From Lachnospiraceae bacterium KH1T2 (GTDB lineage Bacteria; Bacillota; Clostridia; Lachnospirales; Lachnospiraceae), in NCBI GenBank assembly GCA_900114405.1, contig FOSY01000011.1:1-64000 (forward strand): a DNA stretch of 64,000 bases, in the 5' to 3' direction. Made by a program: the position numbers and the translations under genes. Positions 43,820 to 52,962 of this stretch are shown one piece after another. Position 1 is the first letter of the stretch, and each line of letters starts with the position of its first letter. Under the pieces are notes generated by a model. It did no database searches. It saw nothing but the letters and a program-made list of their open reading frames with translations, and had not been told where the DNA came from.

Positions 43820-45157
43820 ATGTTTGAAAATATGAATGAAACTGAGGCTAGAGCTGAGATCCTTAAATCAGTTAAAGAATATGCAGAGAAGTTTCATATG
43901 AATAAGGCGCCGTATAAGGATGGAGACAGGATACCATATGCGAGCCGTGTCTATGATGAAAAAGAGATGGTGAATCTTGTGGATTCATCGCTTGAATTTT
44001 GGCTTACAGCAGGACGCTATACAGAGCAGTTTGAGAAAGATTTTGCAAAATATCTCGGTGTGCGTTTTGCGAGTGTTGTGAATTCAGGTTCAAGTGCTAA
44101 CCTTTGTGCTTTTATGGCACTTACAAGCCCGCTTCTCGGTGAAAGAAGAGTTAAGCGCGGTGACGAAGTGATCACAGTGGCAGCGGGATTCCCGACAACG
44201 GTTGCACCGGTCATCCAGTATGGCGCAGTACCGGTTTTCATTGATGTTACAATTCCGCAGTATAATATAGATGTTGAAAAGCTCGAAGAGGCATATTCGC
44301 CAAAGACAAAGGCTGTAATGATCGCACATACACTTGGAAATCCTTTTGATCTGAGTGCTGTCAAGGCTTTTTGTAAGAAGCATGATCTCTGGCTTGTAGA
44401 AGACAACTGTGATGCACTTGGCTCTGTATATGAAATTGATGGAGAAGAACGCCTCACAGGTACTATCGGTGATATAGGTACAAGCAGCTTCTATCCGCCG
44501 CATCACATGACAATGGGTGAAGGTGGTGCTGTTTATACAGATGATCCGCTTCTTCACAGGATCATCAGATCATTCCGTGACTGGGGACGTGATTGCATCT
44601 GCCCTTCAGGACATGATAATTTCTGCGGTCATCGTTATGATGGTCAATATGGAGAGCTTCCAAAGGGATATGATCATAAGTATGTATATTCTCACCTTGG
44701 ATATAATCTCAAGGCAACTGATATGCAGGCTGCGGTCGGATGTGCTCAGCTTGAGAAATTCCCGTCATTCGTTGTCAAGAGAAGAGAGAATTTTGAATAT
44801 CTTTACAATGGCTTAAAAGATCTCGAAGATAAGATAATACTTCCTGTACCTGCTGAGAATTCAAAACCTTCATGGTTTGGTTTCCTGATCACAGTTAAGG
44901 AAGGCATATCAAGAAACGATGTGGTACGCTATATTGAGGAACATGGTGTTCAGACACGTATGCTTTTCTCAGGAAATCTCATTAAGCATCCATGTTTCGA
45001 TGAAATGAGAGCTTCCGGCGAAGGCTTCCGCGTAGTGGGTGATCTTAAAAATACAGACAGGATCATGACAGATACATTCTGGATAGGCGTTTATCCGGGA
45101 ATGGACAAGCCAAGACTTGACCGTATGATAAAGGTAATACATGAAGCATTGGCTTAA
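43820..45157 (+). CDS. rfbH: CDP-4-keto-6-deoxyglucose 3-dehydrase (E1)
   Basis: A 445-aa PMP/iron-sulfur enzyme of the aminotransferase fold that removes the 3-hydroxyl. The PLP lysine of ordinary aminotransferases is replaced by His in SFYPPHHMTMGEGG, the hallmark of E1. Cluster-region cysteines are in DWGRDCICPSGHDNFCGHRYD. The start is uncertain: ATG at 43820, or a GTG at 43775 overlapping the rfbG stop. Reaction needs a reductase (E3, ddhD-like), which is not present in this window. Confidence 0.93.
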   Translation: MFENMNETEARAEILKSVKEYAEKFHMNKAPYKDGDRIPYASRVYDEKEMVNLVDSSLEFWLTAGRYTEQFEKDFAKYLGVRFASVVNSGSSANLCAFMALTSPLLGERRVKRGDEVITVAAGFPTTVAPVIQYGAVPVFIDVTIPQYNIDVEKLEEAYSPKTKAVMIAHTLGNPFDLSAVKAFCKKHDLWLVEDNCDALGSVYEIDGEERLTGTIGDIGTSSFYPPHHMTMGEGGAVYTDDPLLHRIIRSFRDWGRDCICPSGHDNFCGHRYDGQYGELPKGYDHKYVYSHLGYNLKATDMQAAVGCAQLEKFPSFVVKRRENFEYLYNGLKDLEDKIILPVPAENSKPSWFGFLITVKEGISRNDVVRYIEEHGVQTRMLFSGNLIKHPCFDEMRASGEGFRVVGDLKNTDRIMTDTFWIGVYPGMDKPRLDRMIKVIHEALA

Positions 45158-45174
45158 ATGAAAGGACATGAGAT

Positions 45175-46779
45175 TTGAAAAATCTTAAACTTATGGATTG
45201 CACCCTTCGTGACGGAGGATTTGTAAATAACTGGGAATTCGGTCACGGTGATATAGTAAATCTTTTTGAACGCTCAGTATCTGCAGGGATAGATTTTGTT
45301 GAGACAGGTTTTTTGGATGAAAGAGAAAAATTTGATCTTAACAGAACCATGCTTCCGGATACGGATGGAATGAACGAAATGTTTAAGGGACTGGATAAGG
45401 GAAATTCAAAGATCTTTGGTATGATCGACTTTGGTACATGTTCCTTAGACAAAATATGTGATGCAAAAGACAGCTTCCTTGACGGAATACGTGTCATGGT
45501 TAAGAAAAAGACACGTTTTGAGGCTCTTGAGTTTTGCGGAGAGCTTAAGAAAAAAGGATATATTGTCTTTGCACAGCCGGTTTCCATTACAGGTTATACT
45601 GATGATGAGCTTATTGATCTTATGGAGCATATCAATAAGATACATCCTGACGGAACTTACATAGTAGATACATATGGACTTTTGGACAGGACTAAGATAC
45701 TTCACTATTTCCACCTTATAGATGAGCACCTTGATGCGGATATAGCACTTGGCTACCATGCGCATAATAATTTCCAGCTTGCTTACTCTAATTCTATGGC
45801 ACTTTGTGAAGAAAAGACAGAGAGAACACTTATCATCGACGGTTCTGCATATGGTATCGGTAAAAGTGCCGGAAACTGCCCGCTCGAACTTCTTACGATG
45901 TATGCTAACGAGCACTTCGGGAAAGCTTATGATACAAATCAGATACTTGAAATGATCGATACCGGTATCATGAAGATATTCGAAAAGAATCCATGGGGAT
46001 ATCAGATGCAGTATTATCTTTGTGCTTCAAATGACTGTCACCCTAAATATGCACAATATCTGCTTAAGAAAAAGACGCTCTCAGTTGCTTCGATCAATGA
46101 TATCCTGAAAGGAATCGAGCCTGAGGAAAGTCTTGCTTTTAATCAGGCGCATATCGAGAAACTTTATATGGATTATCAGAATAAAGAAATAAACGATGTG
46201 TCAGATATAGAAAGACTTACAAAAGAGCTTGCAGGTAAGAAAATACTTGTGCTTGGTCCCGGCCCTTCTATGGGAACAGAGGAGCAGAAGGTACAGGCGT
46301 ATGTTGCCAAGAATGCCCCGGTTGTGATCGCGATCAACTATATTCCGGAGGAATTTCATATTGACTATCTGTTCCTTAGCAATTCGAAACGCTATATGCA
46401 GCTTTCTACATCGCTTTCCTCTGCTGATGCCGCAGGTCATAGGATAATTGCAACATCAAATGTAACGCCTGCAAAGGGAAGCTTTGATTATTCGGTTGAC
46501 TATGCAGGGCTTGTAGATATGAGCTTTGAGATTCCTGATAATTCTTTACCGATGCTTTTGCGTCTCTTAAGAAAGGCAGGAGTAAAAGATGTTTCACTTG
46601 CCGGATTCGACGGCTATGAAGCAAGGTCAGGAGTAAATTACAGAAATTCCGGAATGGAATATGAATTTGTGGCTGACTATGCAGTAAAGCTCAATGACTA
46701 TACTGCAGGCGTCATCAGACAACTTAGTGAAAGCATGAATATAGAATTTGTTACGAGGTCAAAATATGAAACGATATAA
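45175..46779 (+). CDS. DRE-TIM aldolase fused to a C-terminal GPGPS domain
   Basis: A 534-aa protein. TTG at 45175 is the start (AAAGGA 9-10 nt upstream). Residues 1-300 form an HMGL/DmpG-type TIM-barrel: MDCTLRDGGFVNNWEFG (metal Asp and catalytic Arg), the HxH metal pair in GYHAHNNFQLAYSN, and DGSAYGIGKSAGNCPLE. Such enzymes cleave or form C-C bonds with pyruvate-type substrates. Residues about 345-534 are a second domain starting KKILVLGPGPSMGTEE, reminiscent of DUF115/MptE-like or GT42-like nucleotide-sugar folds; the assignment is weak. It sits between the dideoxysugar genes and the HAD phosphatase, so a sugar-linked carbon-chain reaction is inferred. Confidence 0.8.
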   Translation: MKNLKLMDCTLRDGGFVNNWEFGHGDIVNLFERSVSAGIDFVETGFLDEREKFDLNRTMLPDTDGMNEMFKGLDKGNSKIFGMIDFGTCSLDKICDAKDSFLDGIRVMVKKKTRFEALEFCGELKKKGYIVFAQPVSITGYTDDELIDLMEHINKIHPDGTYIVDTYGLLDRTKILHYFHLIDEHLDADIALGYHAHNNFQLAYSNSMALCEEKTERTLIIDGSAYGIGKSAGNCPLELLTMYANEHFGKAYDTNQILEMIDTGIMKIFEKNPWGYQMQYYLCASNDCHPKYAQYLLKKKTLSVASINDILKGIEPEESLAFNQAHIEKLYMDYQNKEINDVSDIERLTKELAGKKILVLGPGPSMGTEEQKVQAYVAKNAPVVIAINYIPEEFHIDYLFLSNSKRYMQLSTSLSSADAAGHRIIATSNVTPAKGSFDYSVDYAGLVDMSFEIPDNSLPMLLRLLRKAGVKDVSLAGFDGYEARSGVNYRNSGMEYEFVADYAVKLNDYTAGVIRQLSESMNIEFVTRSKYETI

Positions 46780-47419
46780 AGCTGCTCTTATAGATATGGA
46801 TGGAACCCTTTTTAATACTGCAAAGGGTATAACCAAGGCAGTAAGGGAAGCCTGTGATGAATATGGGCTTAAGCAGCTTTCGGATAGTGAAATAGAAGAA
46901 TTTATAGGACCGCCGATACAGATCACTTTTGGGAAAAAGTATTCGCTTGGCGAAGATGAGGCAAATAAGGTTGCCAATATCTTCAGGCGTATCTATAAAG
47001 AAAAAGAGTATGTACTTGAATGTGAGCTTTACCCAGGGATGAGAGAAACATTGGAAAAGCTCAGGGAGAATGGAGTCAAACTCTGCATTGCATCTTTGAA
47101 AAAAGAGGATATGGTCAAAAAAATCTGTGCACATTTTGGAATATCTGAGCTGTTTGACAGCCTTCATGGAACAGATCCGCTTGATAAGCTTTCAAAATCA
47201 GATATTATCAAAATATGTATGGACGATACAGGAATAACTGACATGAAGGATGCAGTTATGATAGGTGATTCTAAATATGATGCCATTGGTGCCGAAGAGG
47301 CAGGATGTGCATTTTTAGGAGTGACTTACGGATTTGGTTTTCATACCGATGAGGATGTTTATCAATATGATGCTGTTGGGGCTGCACATAGTGCGGCTGA
47401 AATTGTCAAATTTATCTGA
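46766..47419 (+). CDS. HAD-superfamily phosphatase (subfamily IA)
   Basis: A 217-aa hydrolase of the Gph/PGP-like group. Motif I is ALIDMDGTLFNTAKG, motif II lies in LCIASLKKEDMVKKI, and motif III/IV is VMIGDSKYDAIGAEEAG. ATG at 46766 overlaps the aldolase gene by 14 nt. In this cluster it could dephosphorylate a sugar or keto-acid phosphate intermediate. Confidence 0.88.
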   Translation: MKRYKAALIDMDGTLFNTAKGITKAVREACDEYGLKQLSDSEIEEFIGPPIQITFGKKYSLGEDEANKVANIFRRIYKEKEYVLECELYPGMRETLEKLRENGVKLCIASLKKEDMVKKICAHFGISELFDSLHGTDPLDKLSKSDIIKICMDDTGITDMKDAVMIGDSKYDAIGAEEAGCAFLGVTYGFGFHTDEDVYQYDAVGAAHSAAEIVKFI

Positions 47420-47431
47420 AAGATGTAAACT

Positions 47432-50203
47432 ATGCTAAAATTTTGGAATTCATTCAAAAATAAAAAATATGCATATGTAGTGTCTTATACAGCTGCCTTC
47501 ATTTTGCTGGCAGTTGTAGTTTTGTTTAGGTTTCCTTTATATCGTAAAACTATAATATGGCAGCAGGATGGACTTAAGCAGCACTATAATGCGATACTTT
47601 ACTATGGGAAGTATCTGAGACAGATATTTCATACGTTGATAACCGAGCATCGGCTCGAACTGCCTATGTGGGATCATGCAATTGGTTATGGCTCGGACAT
47701 AATCACGACTTTTCATTATTATGCAATTGGTGATCCGCTGGCTGCTTTGTCAGCAATTGTACCGGAAAAGTATTGCCAATACTTCTTTTCGGCACTTTAT
47801 CTGCTTAGATTATATCTGGCGGGACTTGCATTTTCGGCATTTTCTTTTTATCACGGAAATAAACGCTTTGGAACTATGATAGGTTCTTTTATCTATGTAT
47901 TTTCAGCGTATTCGTTGGTACTTGGGCTTATGCACCCGTTCTTCGTGGCACCGCTTATATGGTTTCCACTCATTTTACTTGGAATTGATAAGATCTTTAA
48001 CAAGGAAAAGCCGTATTTGTTTATTATCTTTACGTCAATAGCGGCAATGAGCAACTTTTACTTTTTCTATATGGAGATAGTATTGGCTGTAATGTATGCC
48101 ATTTACAAATATTTTAGTGTCTATAAAAAGTTTGAAGTCAAGACCTTCTTTGCTGTGATCGTAAGATTTGCGCTTTATGGTGCTAATGCGTTTCTTATTT
48201 CGGCTGCGATATTGCTTCCTGTGCTGAATGTGATGTTTTCTTCTGCGAGATTTCAGGCTTCTGAGTCTAAATCAGTACCGCTTTTCTATCATTTGGATTA
48301 CTATATCAAGGCTATAGCGCATTTCACAACTGCGGTAAATGTCGGTTCGTGGACATTGATGGGATATACTGCGGTGGGACTTTTTTCTGTCATATTTGCA
48401 TTCACAAGATGGAAGAAAAATAAAAATATGCTGATGGCATTTGTGGTGCTCACGCTTATACTGCTCGTGCCGGTAGGCGGATATGTGCTCAATGGCTTTG
48501 CTTATGTGGTAAACAGATGGATATGGGGATATGCAATGCTCGTTGGTTTCATCACGGCGCGCATGATACCACAGATTATTACTTTGGTTGAAAATGAGAA
48601 GAGAAGCATAGCCTGGGCGATAATCGTGATGGCGCTTGTCGCAGGGGTATTCTCAGCTGCGCGAACTGAGCAGACAATGGGCGCGGCAGGTATTTTATTG
48701 GCAGTTGCAATTGTCATGATGTCAGTAAATATCTATAAATGCTCTAGAGCTTTAATAAATGGATTTGTAGTAGTTGTACTTCTTGCAGGACTTGTATCAA
48801 ATTCTTACTACAAAATGTCTGTTGATGAAGAAGAAAGCAGCTGGATAGATGAGTTTAAGGACATAAATGAAGCAGATGCGAGACTTAAAGACATCAATTC
48901 AGACAGTCTCTTAAAGTCGCTTGGAGATAATAGCTTTTACAGGATAGAAGAGGCCGGGCTTGGAACTACTCAAAATAGCTGTGTGCAGAGAGGTATTAAA
49001 GGAACTCAGTTCTACTTTTCGCTTACAAGCCCATATATATCAGAGTTTATAAATGATATGTATATGAATTGGCCAAAGGATTATGATTATGAAGGGGTAG
49101 AGTCAAGAAGTGCACTTGAATCACTTGCTTCAGTGAAGTACTTCCTTACGGGTAAGGAAGGAGAGGCAGAGCTTCCTTATAACTTCACGTCACTTATAAC
49201 CGAGGGCGACACAGTACAGGGGCATGTGAAGATTTGGGGGAATAATAATGCTCTTCCTGTTGGTTATACATATTCTCATTATGTTAAGAAGTCTGACTTT
49301 GACAATATGAGCGTTACAGAGAGAGAGCAGGCGATGCTCAGCGGCGCAGTTGTTGAAGAAAGTAATCTTCCGGAAGCTGAAGTAAAAGATACTTCAGAGA
49401 GCATCTTACGATCGATCGATACACGTGGAGATGTTGATGTAAACGAAAGCAGCTATGTTGTAAGGAAAAACGGCAGAGTAGTTTTGAATGTTGAGCCTAA
49501 GAAAGACTCTGATACATATGTAGTCTTTAAGAACCTCAGATTCAAAGGGATGAGTGAGAGAGAGACCTACAATGACGGCGCATGGGCTCAGCTTACAGAG
49601 TATAAAAAGAATCTTGTCAAAGAGGAAGACAGATATGGGCATAAAAGCGTGACAACAAGTATAGCTGTAACGGCGGGAGATGAGTCGAAGATAGTTGAAC
49701 TGTATTCACCCGGAGCAGATTACTATTGTGGACGTTCGAACTTCATGGTGAATTTTGGAAGTAAAGAGATGGATACGATAGAGCTCGCATTCAGAAACTC
49801 AGGAACGTATACCTTTGACAGTGTGGAAGTTTTAAGTGTTCCGCATGAGGGTACTTCAGAAAAGCTTGAGAAACTTGCTGAGGATACCTTGGAAAATGTA
49901 GTTTTTGGAACTAATAATGTAATGGGAAATATCTCGCTTGATGAGCCTAAGCTTCTGGCACTTTCCATCCCTTACTCAGAAGGATGGAAGGCATATGTGG
50001 ATGGAAAAGAGACTGAAATCAAGCGTACTAACATTATGTATATGGGTATTGAGCTTGAAAAGGGTGATCATGTGATAACTCTTTATTACAACACGCCATA
50101 TCTTAAAACCGGCGTCGCTCTTACCGGCGTTGGAATTGCCGTTTTACTTGGGATGATGATCATAAACTTTGTTAATAGAGGTAAACATGCTGAGAAAATT
50201 TAA
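47432..50203 (+). CDS. YfhO family GT-C membrane glycosyltransferase, copy 1
   Basis: A 923-aa protein with a first membrane segment near residues 13-33, then the outward-facing loop IIWQQDGLKQHYNAILYYGK with the conserved Asp, followed by about ten more membrane segments to about residue 455. A large extracellular domain (about 460-890) comes next, and one last membrane helix (about 893-915). In Bacillus and Listeria, YfhO proteins transfer sugars from polyprenyl phosphate to teichoic acid with a CsbB/GtrB synthase. Such a synthase is encoded at 54769. The next gene is a homologue of almost the same length; they overlap by 17 nt. Confidence 0.85.
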   Translation: MLKFWNSFKNKKYAYVVSYTAAFILLAVVVLFRFPLYRKTIIWQQDGLKQHYNAILYYGKYLRQIFHTLITEHRLELPMWDHAIGYGSDIITTFHYYAIGDPLAALSAIVPEKYCQYFFSALYLLRLYLAGLAFSAFSFYHGNKRFGTMIGSFIYVFSAYSLVLGLMHPFFVAPLIWFPLILLGIDKIFNKEKPYLFIIFTSIAAMSNFYFFYMEIVLAVMYAIYKYFSVYKKFEVKTFFAVIVRFALYGANAFLISAAILLPVLNVMFSSARFQASESKSVPLFYHLDYYIKAIAHFTTAVNVGSWTLMGYTAVGLFSVIFAFTRWKKNKNMLMAFVVLTLILLVPVGGYVLNGFAYVVNRWIWGYAMLVGFITARMIPQIITLVENEKRSIAWAIIVMALVAGVFSAARTEQTMGAAGILLAVAIVMMSVNIYKCSRALINGFVVVVLLAGLVSNSYYKMSVDEEESSWIDEFKDINEADARLKDINSDSLLKSLGDNSFYRIEEAGLGTTQNSCVQRGIKGTQFYFSLTSPYISEFINDMYMNWPKDYDYEGVESRSALESLASVKYFLTGKEGEAELPYNFTSLITEGDTVQGHVKIWGNNNALPVGYTYSHYVKKSDFDNMSVTEREQAMLSGAVVEESNLPEAEVKDTSESILRSIDTRGDVDVNESSYVVRKNGRVVLNVEPKKDSDTYVVFKNLRFKGMSERETYNDGAWAQLTEYKKNLVKEEDRYGHKSVTTSIAVTAGDESKIVELYSPGADYYCGRSNFMVNFGSKEMDTIELAFRNSGTYTFDSVEVLSVPHEGTSEKLEKLAEDTLENVVFGTNNVMGNISLDEPKLLALSIPYSEGWKAYVDGKETEIKRTNIMYMGIELEKGDHVITLYYNTPYLKTGVALTGVGIAVLLGMMIINFVNRGKHAEKI

Positions 50204-52940
50204 GGACAAAAAATATGCTTTTTTTATAAGTTACAGCATTATACTGGCCTTTGCCGTTCTCTGCTGTTTTTGGTGGTTCATATATAATCACAAGACTTTG
50301 ATATGGAAGTGGGATGGGCTGTCACAGCATTATCTTGCGTTTCTATACTGCAGCAGATTTTTTAAGCAGATTGTAAAGACGCTGCTGACAGAACATACAC
50401 TTGTCATCCCGATGTGGGATATGTCGATAGGCTTTGGTGCAGATATTTTCACGACAATGCATTATTACGGTCTCGGAGATCCATTCACCATACTTACAAT
50501 GTTCGTACCTGAAGCACACATGGATAAGTTCTATTGCCTGCTTTACTTCATTAAGCTTTATATTGCCGGATGGGGTGCGACAATTTTTGTAAGACACCAT
50601 GGAGTAAAGAGAAAAGGTGCGATAGCAGCAGCGCTCATATATTGCTTCTGCGTATGGGGAATGTTTTTTTGCATCCATCAATACTGCTTTATGGTTCCAC
50701 TGATAACATTTCCATATCTGCTTTATGGAGCGGATATAGTATTGGAAAAGAAAAATCCGCTGTTGTTCATCGTTTCACTTACATATGCAGGGATCAGTAA
50801 TTTTTATTTCCTGTATATGTTAGTTTTGCTGGCGATAGCTTATGTCATTTTCAGATATTTTATAAATGTCAGGAAATTTGTGATAAAAGATATACTGACG
50901 GTTTTAGGAAGATTTATCCTGCTTGGAGCTTCATCGATGATGATGTCTGCAGTCATACTTCTCCCGGCAGTAATGACAATGATGAGCTCTTCGAGATATT
51001 CAGCAGAAAGAAATGTATCAATACTTTATCAGCTTAATTACTATCTAAGATACTTAAACGGCTTCACGGGAAATACAGAAAATGGCGATTGGACAGTATT
51101 CGGATTTACGCCGATAACCTTCCTTGCAGTTGTTTTGATGTTTACACTGAAAAAGAAGTATACAAAGGTGAAAATCTGTTTCATAGCAATGACGGTAGTT
51201 TCGCTTGTTCCGTTCGGCGGATTTGCATTAAACGGCTTTGCCTATGTTTGCAATAGATGGAGCTGGGCATTCGCATTGCTGGCAGGGTACATAGTAGGGC
51301 TCATGCTTCCGGAGTTTGGACATATTGATTCTAAACAAAAAAGTGTATTAGCCATTTCTTCGTTAGCCTATGGTATAATTACATCGATATCGGTAGTGTC
51401 GAGAGCGATTGATACAAGAGGAATAGCTGCTTTGCTGCTGTTGGAAGTGTTGCTTATAATAATGCTTTCTTCAACGTGGGACGAGAGAAAGATGCAGCTT
51501 CTTATCTGTGGGCTGGTATTTGCCGGTATATTCGCAAACGCGTATTTCCGTTATTCTGAATATGGAATGGACAGAGGGTTGGGCGAATATCTAAATTTTT
51601 CAGAGGCTAATAAAATCCTTAAGGATACAAATGCTGATGAATTGACAGATGACAGTCAGGACTTCGGACGTGTGGAAGAGTATGACACACCTTTTGAAGA
51701 CAATAGCTCTGCGATAAGAAGGGCGTATACGACAAATTATTATATGAGTATGACGGCACCGTATGTTCCAAGCTTTATCATAAATAATGGTCTTAATGCA
51801 GAACGTACTTATATGTACTCAAATCTTAACAGTCGAAGCATTTTAGAGACGCTTTTTAGTGTAAGTCATGCTGTTGTCGGAAATGACGCAGAAGAGCTGG
51901 TTCCATATGGGTTCACAGCGACAGGTGAATATAAAGATATCGAGGATAAACGTGTAGCAGCATATGCTAATGAAAATGCGCTGCCACTGGGCTATACTTA
52001 TGATAAGTGGACAAGCATCGATGATTACGAAAAGATGACCTTGGCTGAACGTCAGGAAGCTATGCTTAATGGAGTAGTAGTAGAAGACAGCACACTAAAA
52101 AAAGCGGAGAATACATTTGAAAGCCATAGCATACTTAAAAGTGTTGAAGGCAACAGTAAAGTTGAGATAAAAGATGGCAAGATATATGTAAAGAAAGATG
52201 CTTCTTATGTGAAACTCAATGTAGAGCAGGATTTCGACAATAGTGAGCTATATCTTGTTTTAACAGGGCTCAATTTCAATGGTATCTCTGAAAAAGATCA
52301 ATATACTGATGAGGAGTGGAAAGCGCTTTCACCAATTAAAAGAGCAGGCATAGAAGTGTCGGATAAAGAGTCAGATATAGATGATTCTGCAGATATCATA
52401 TTTACCTATGGAGACAAAACTGCTGCAATAAATTATATGAATCATTCGAATATTTACTACTGCGGACAGGATGATTATATTATTAATATGGGCTATATCA
52501 AGGAAGATTCATCAGATAATATGTATATAACCTTTGATAAAGCAGGTGTCTATGAGTTTTCATCTATAGATGTGGTGGCTCAGCCGATGGATTCATTGGC
52601 AGAGAAAGCAGCTGAGCTTGGAAAAGAGCATCTTGAAAATGTTGAGTTCGGTACAAATGAAATAAAAGGCAGTATAAGCGTTTCCGATGATAAACTTCTG
52701 GCAATGTCAGTTCCTTACTCAAAGGGATGGACCGCGTATGTTGACGGGAAAAAGGCCGAGATAAAGCAGGCAAATATCATGTTCATGGCGATAGAATTAA
52801 GCAAAGGAAAGCATGATATAAGATTGGTTTACAGGTCACCGTACATGTATGAAGGAGCGATGCTTTCGTCAGGCGGAGCGGCGTTGTTTATCTTAATAAT
52901 GCTGCATTTTTATATCACAAAGAGCAGAAGCGCACGATAA
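50187..52940 (+). CDS. YfhO family GT-C membrane glycosyltransferase, copy 2
   Basis: A 917-aa paralogue of the preceding protein. ATG at 50187 follows AGAGGTAAAC. The same layout is seen: LIWKWDGLSQHYLAFLYCSR after the first membrane segment, the matching ALPLGYTYDKW segment in the extracellular domain, the shared LAMSVPYSKGWTAYVDGKK near the end and a final membrane helix. Identity is moderate by eye, so the duplication is not recent and the two may use different sugars or acceptors. Confidence 0.85.
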   Translation: MLRKFKDKKYAFFISYSIILAFAVLCCFWWFIYNHKTLIWKWDGLSQHYLAFLYCSRFFKQIVKTLLTEHTLVIPMWDMSIGFGADIFTTMHYYGLGDPFTILTMFVPEAHMDKFYCLLYFIKLYIAGWGATIFVRHHGVKRKGAIAAALIYCFCVWGMFFCIHQYCFMVPLITFPYLLYGADIVLEKKNPLLFIVSLTYAGISNFYFLYMLVLLAIAYVIFRYFINVRKFVIKDILTVLGRFILLGASSMMMSAVILLPAVMTMMSSSRYSAERNVSILYQLNYYLRYLNGFTGNTENGDWTVFGFTPITFLAVVLMFTLKKKYTKVKICFIAMTVVSLVPFGGFALNGFAYVCNRWSWAFALLAGYIVGLMLPEFGHIDSKQKSVLAISSLAYGIITSISVVSRAIDTRGIAALLLLEVLLIIMLSSTWDERKMQLLICGLVFAGIFANAYFRYSEYGMDRGLGEYLNFSEANKILKDTNADELTDDSQDFGRVEEYDTPFEDNSSAIRRAYTTNYYMSMTAPYVPSFIINNGLNAERTYMYSNLNSRSILETLFSVSHAVVGNDAEELVPYGFTATGEYKDIEDKRVAAYANENALPLGYTYDKWTSIDDYEKMTLAERQEAMLNGVVVEDSTLKKAENTFESHSILKSVEGNSKVEIKDGKIYVKKDASYVKLNVEQDFDNSELYLVLTGLNFNGISEKDQYTDEEWKALSPIKRAGIEVSDKESDIDDSADIIFTYGDKTAAINYMNHSNIYYCGQDDYIINMGYIKEDSSDNMYITFDKAGVYEFSSIDVVAQPMDSLAEKAAELGKEHLENVEFGTNEIKGSISVSDDKLLAMSVPYSKGWTAYVDGKKAEIKQANIMFMAIELSKGKHDIRLVYRSPYMYEGAMLSSGGAALFILIMLHFYITKSRSAR

Positions 52941-52962
52941 AGCACTTCGGAATGGAGATAAA

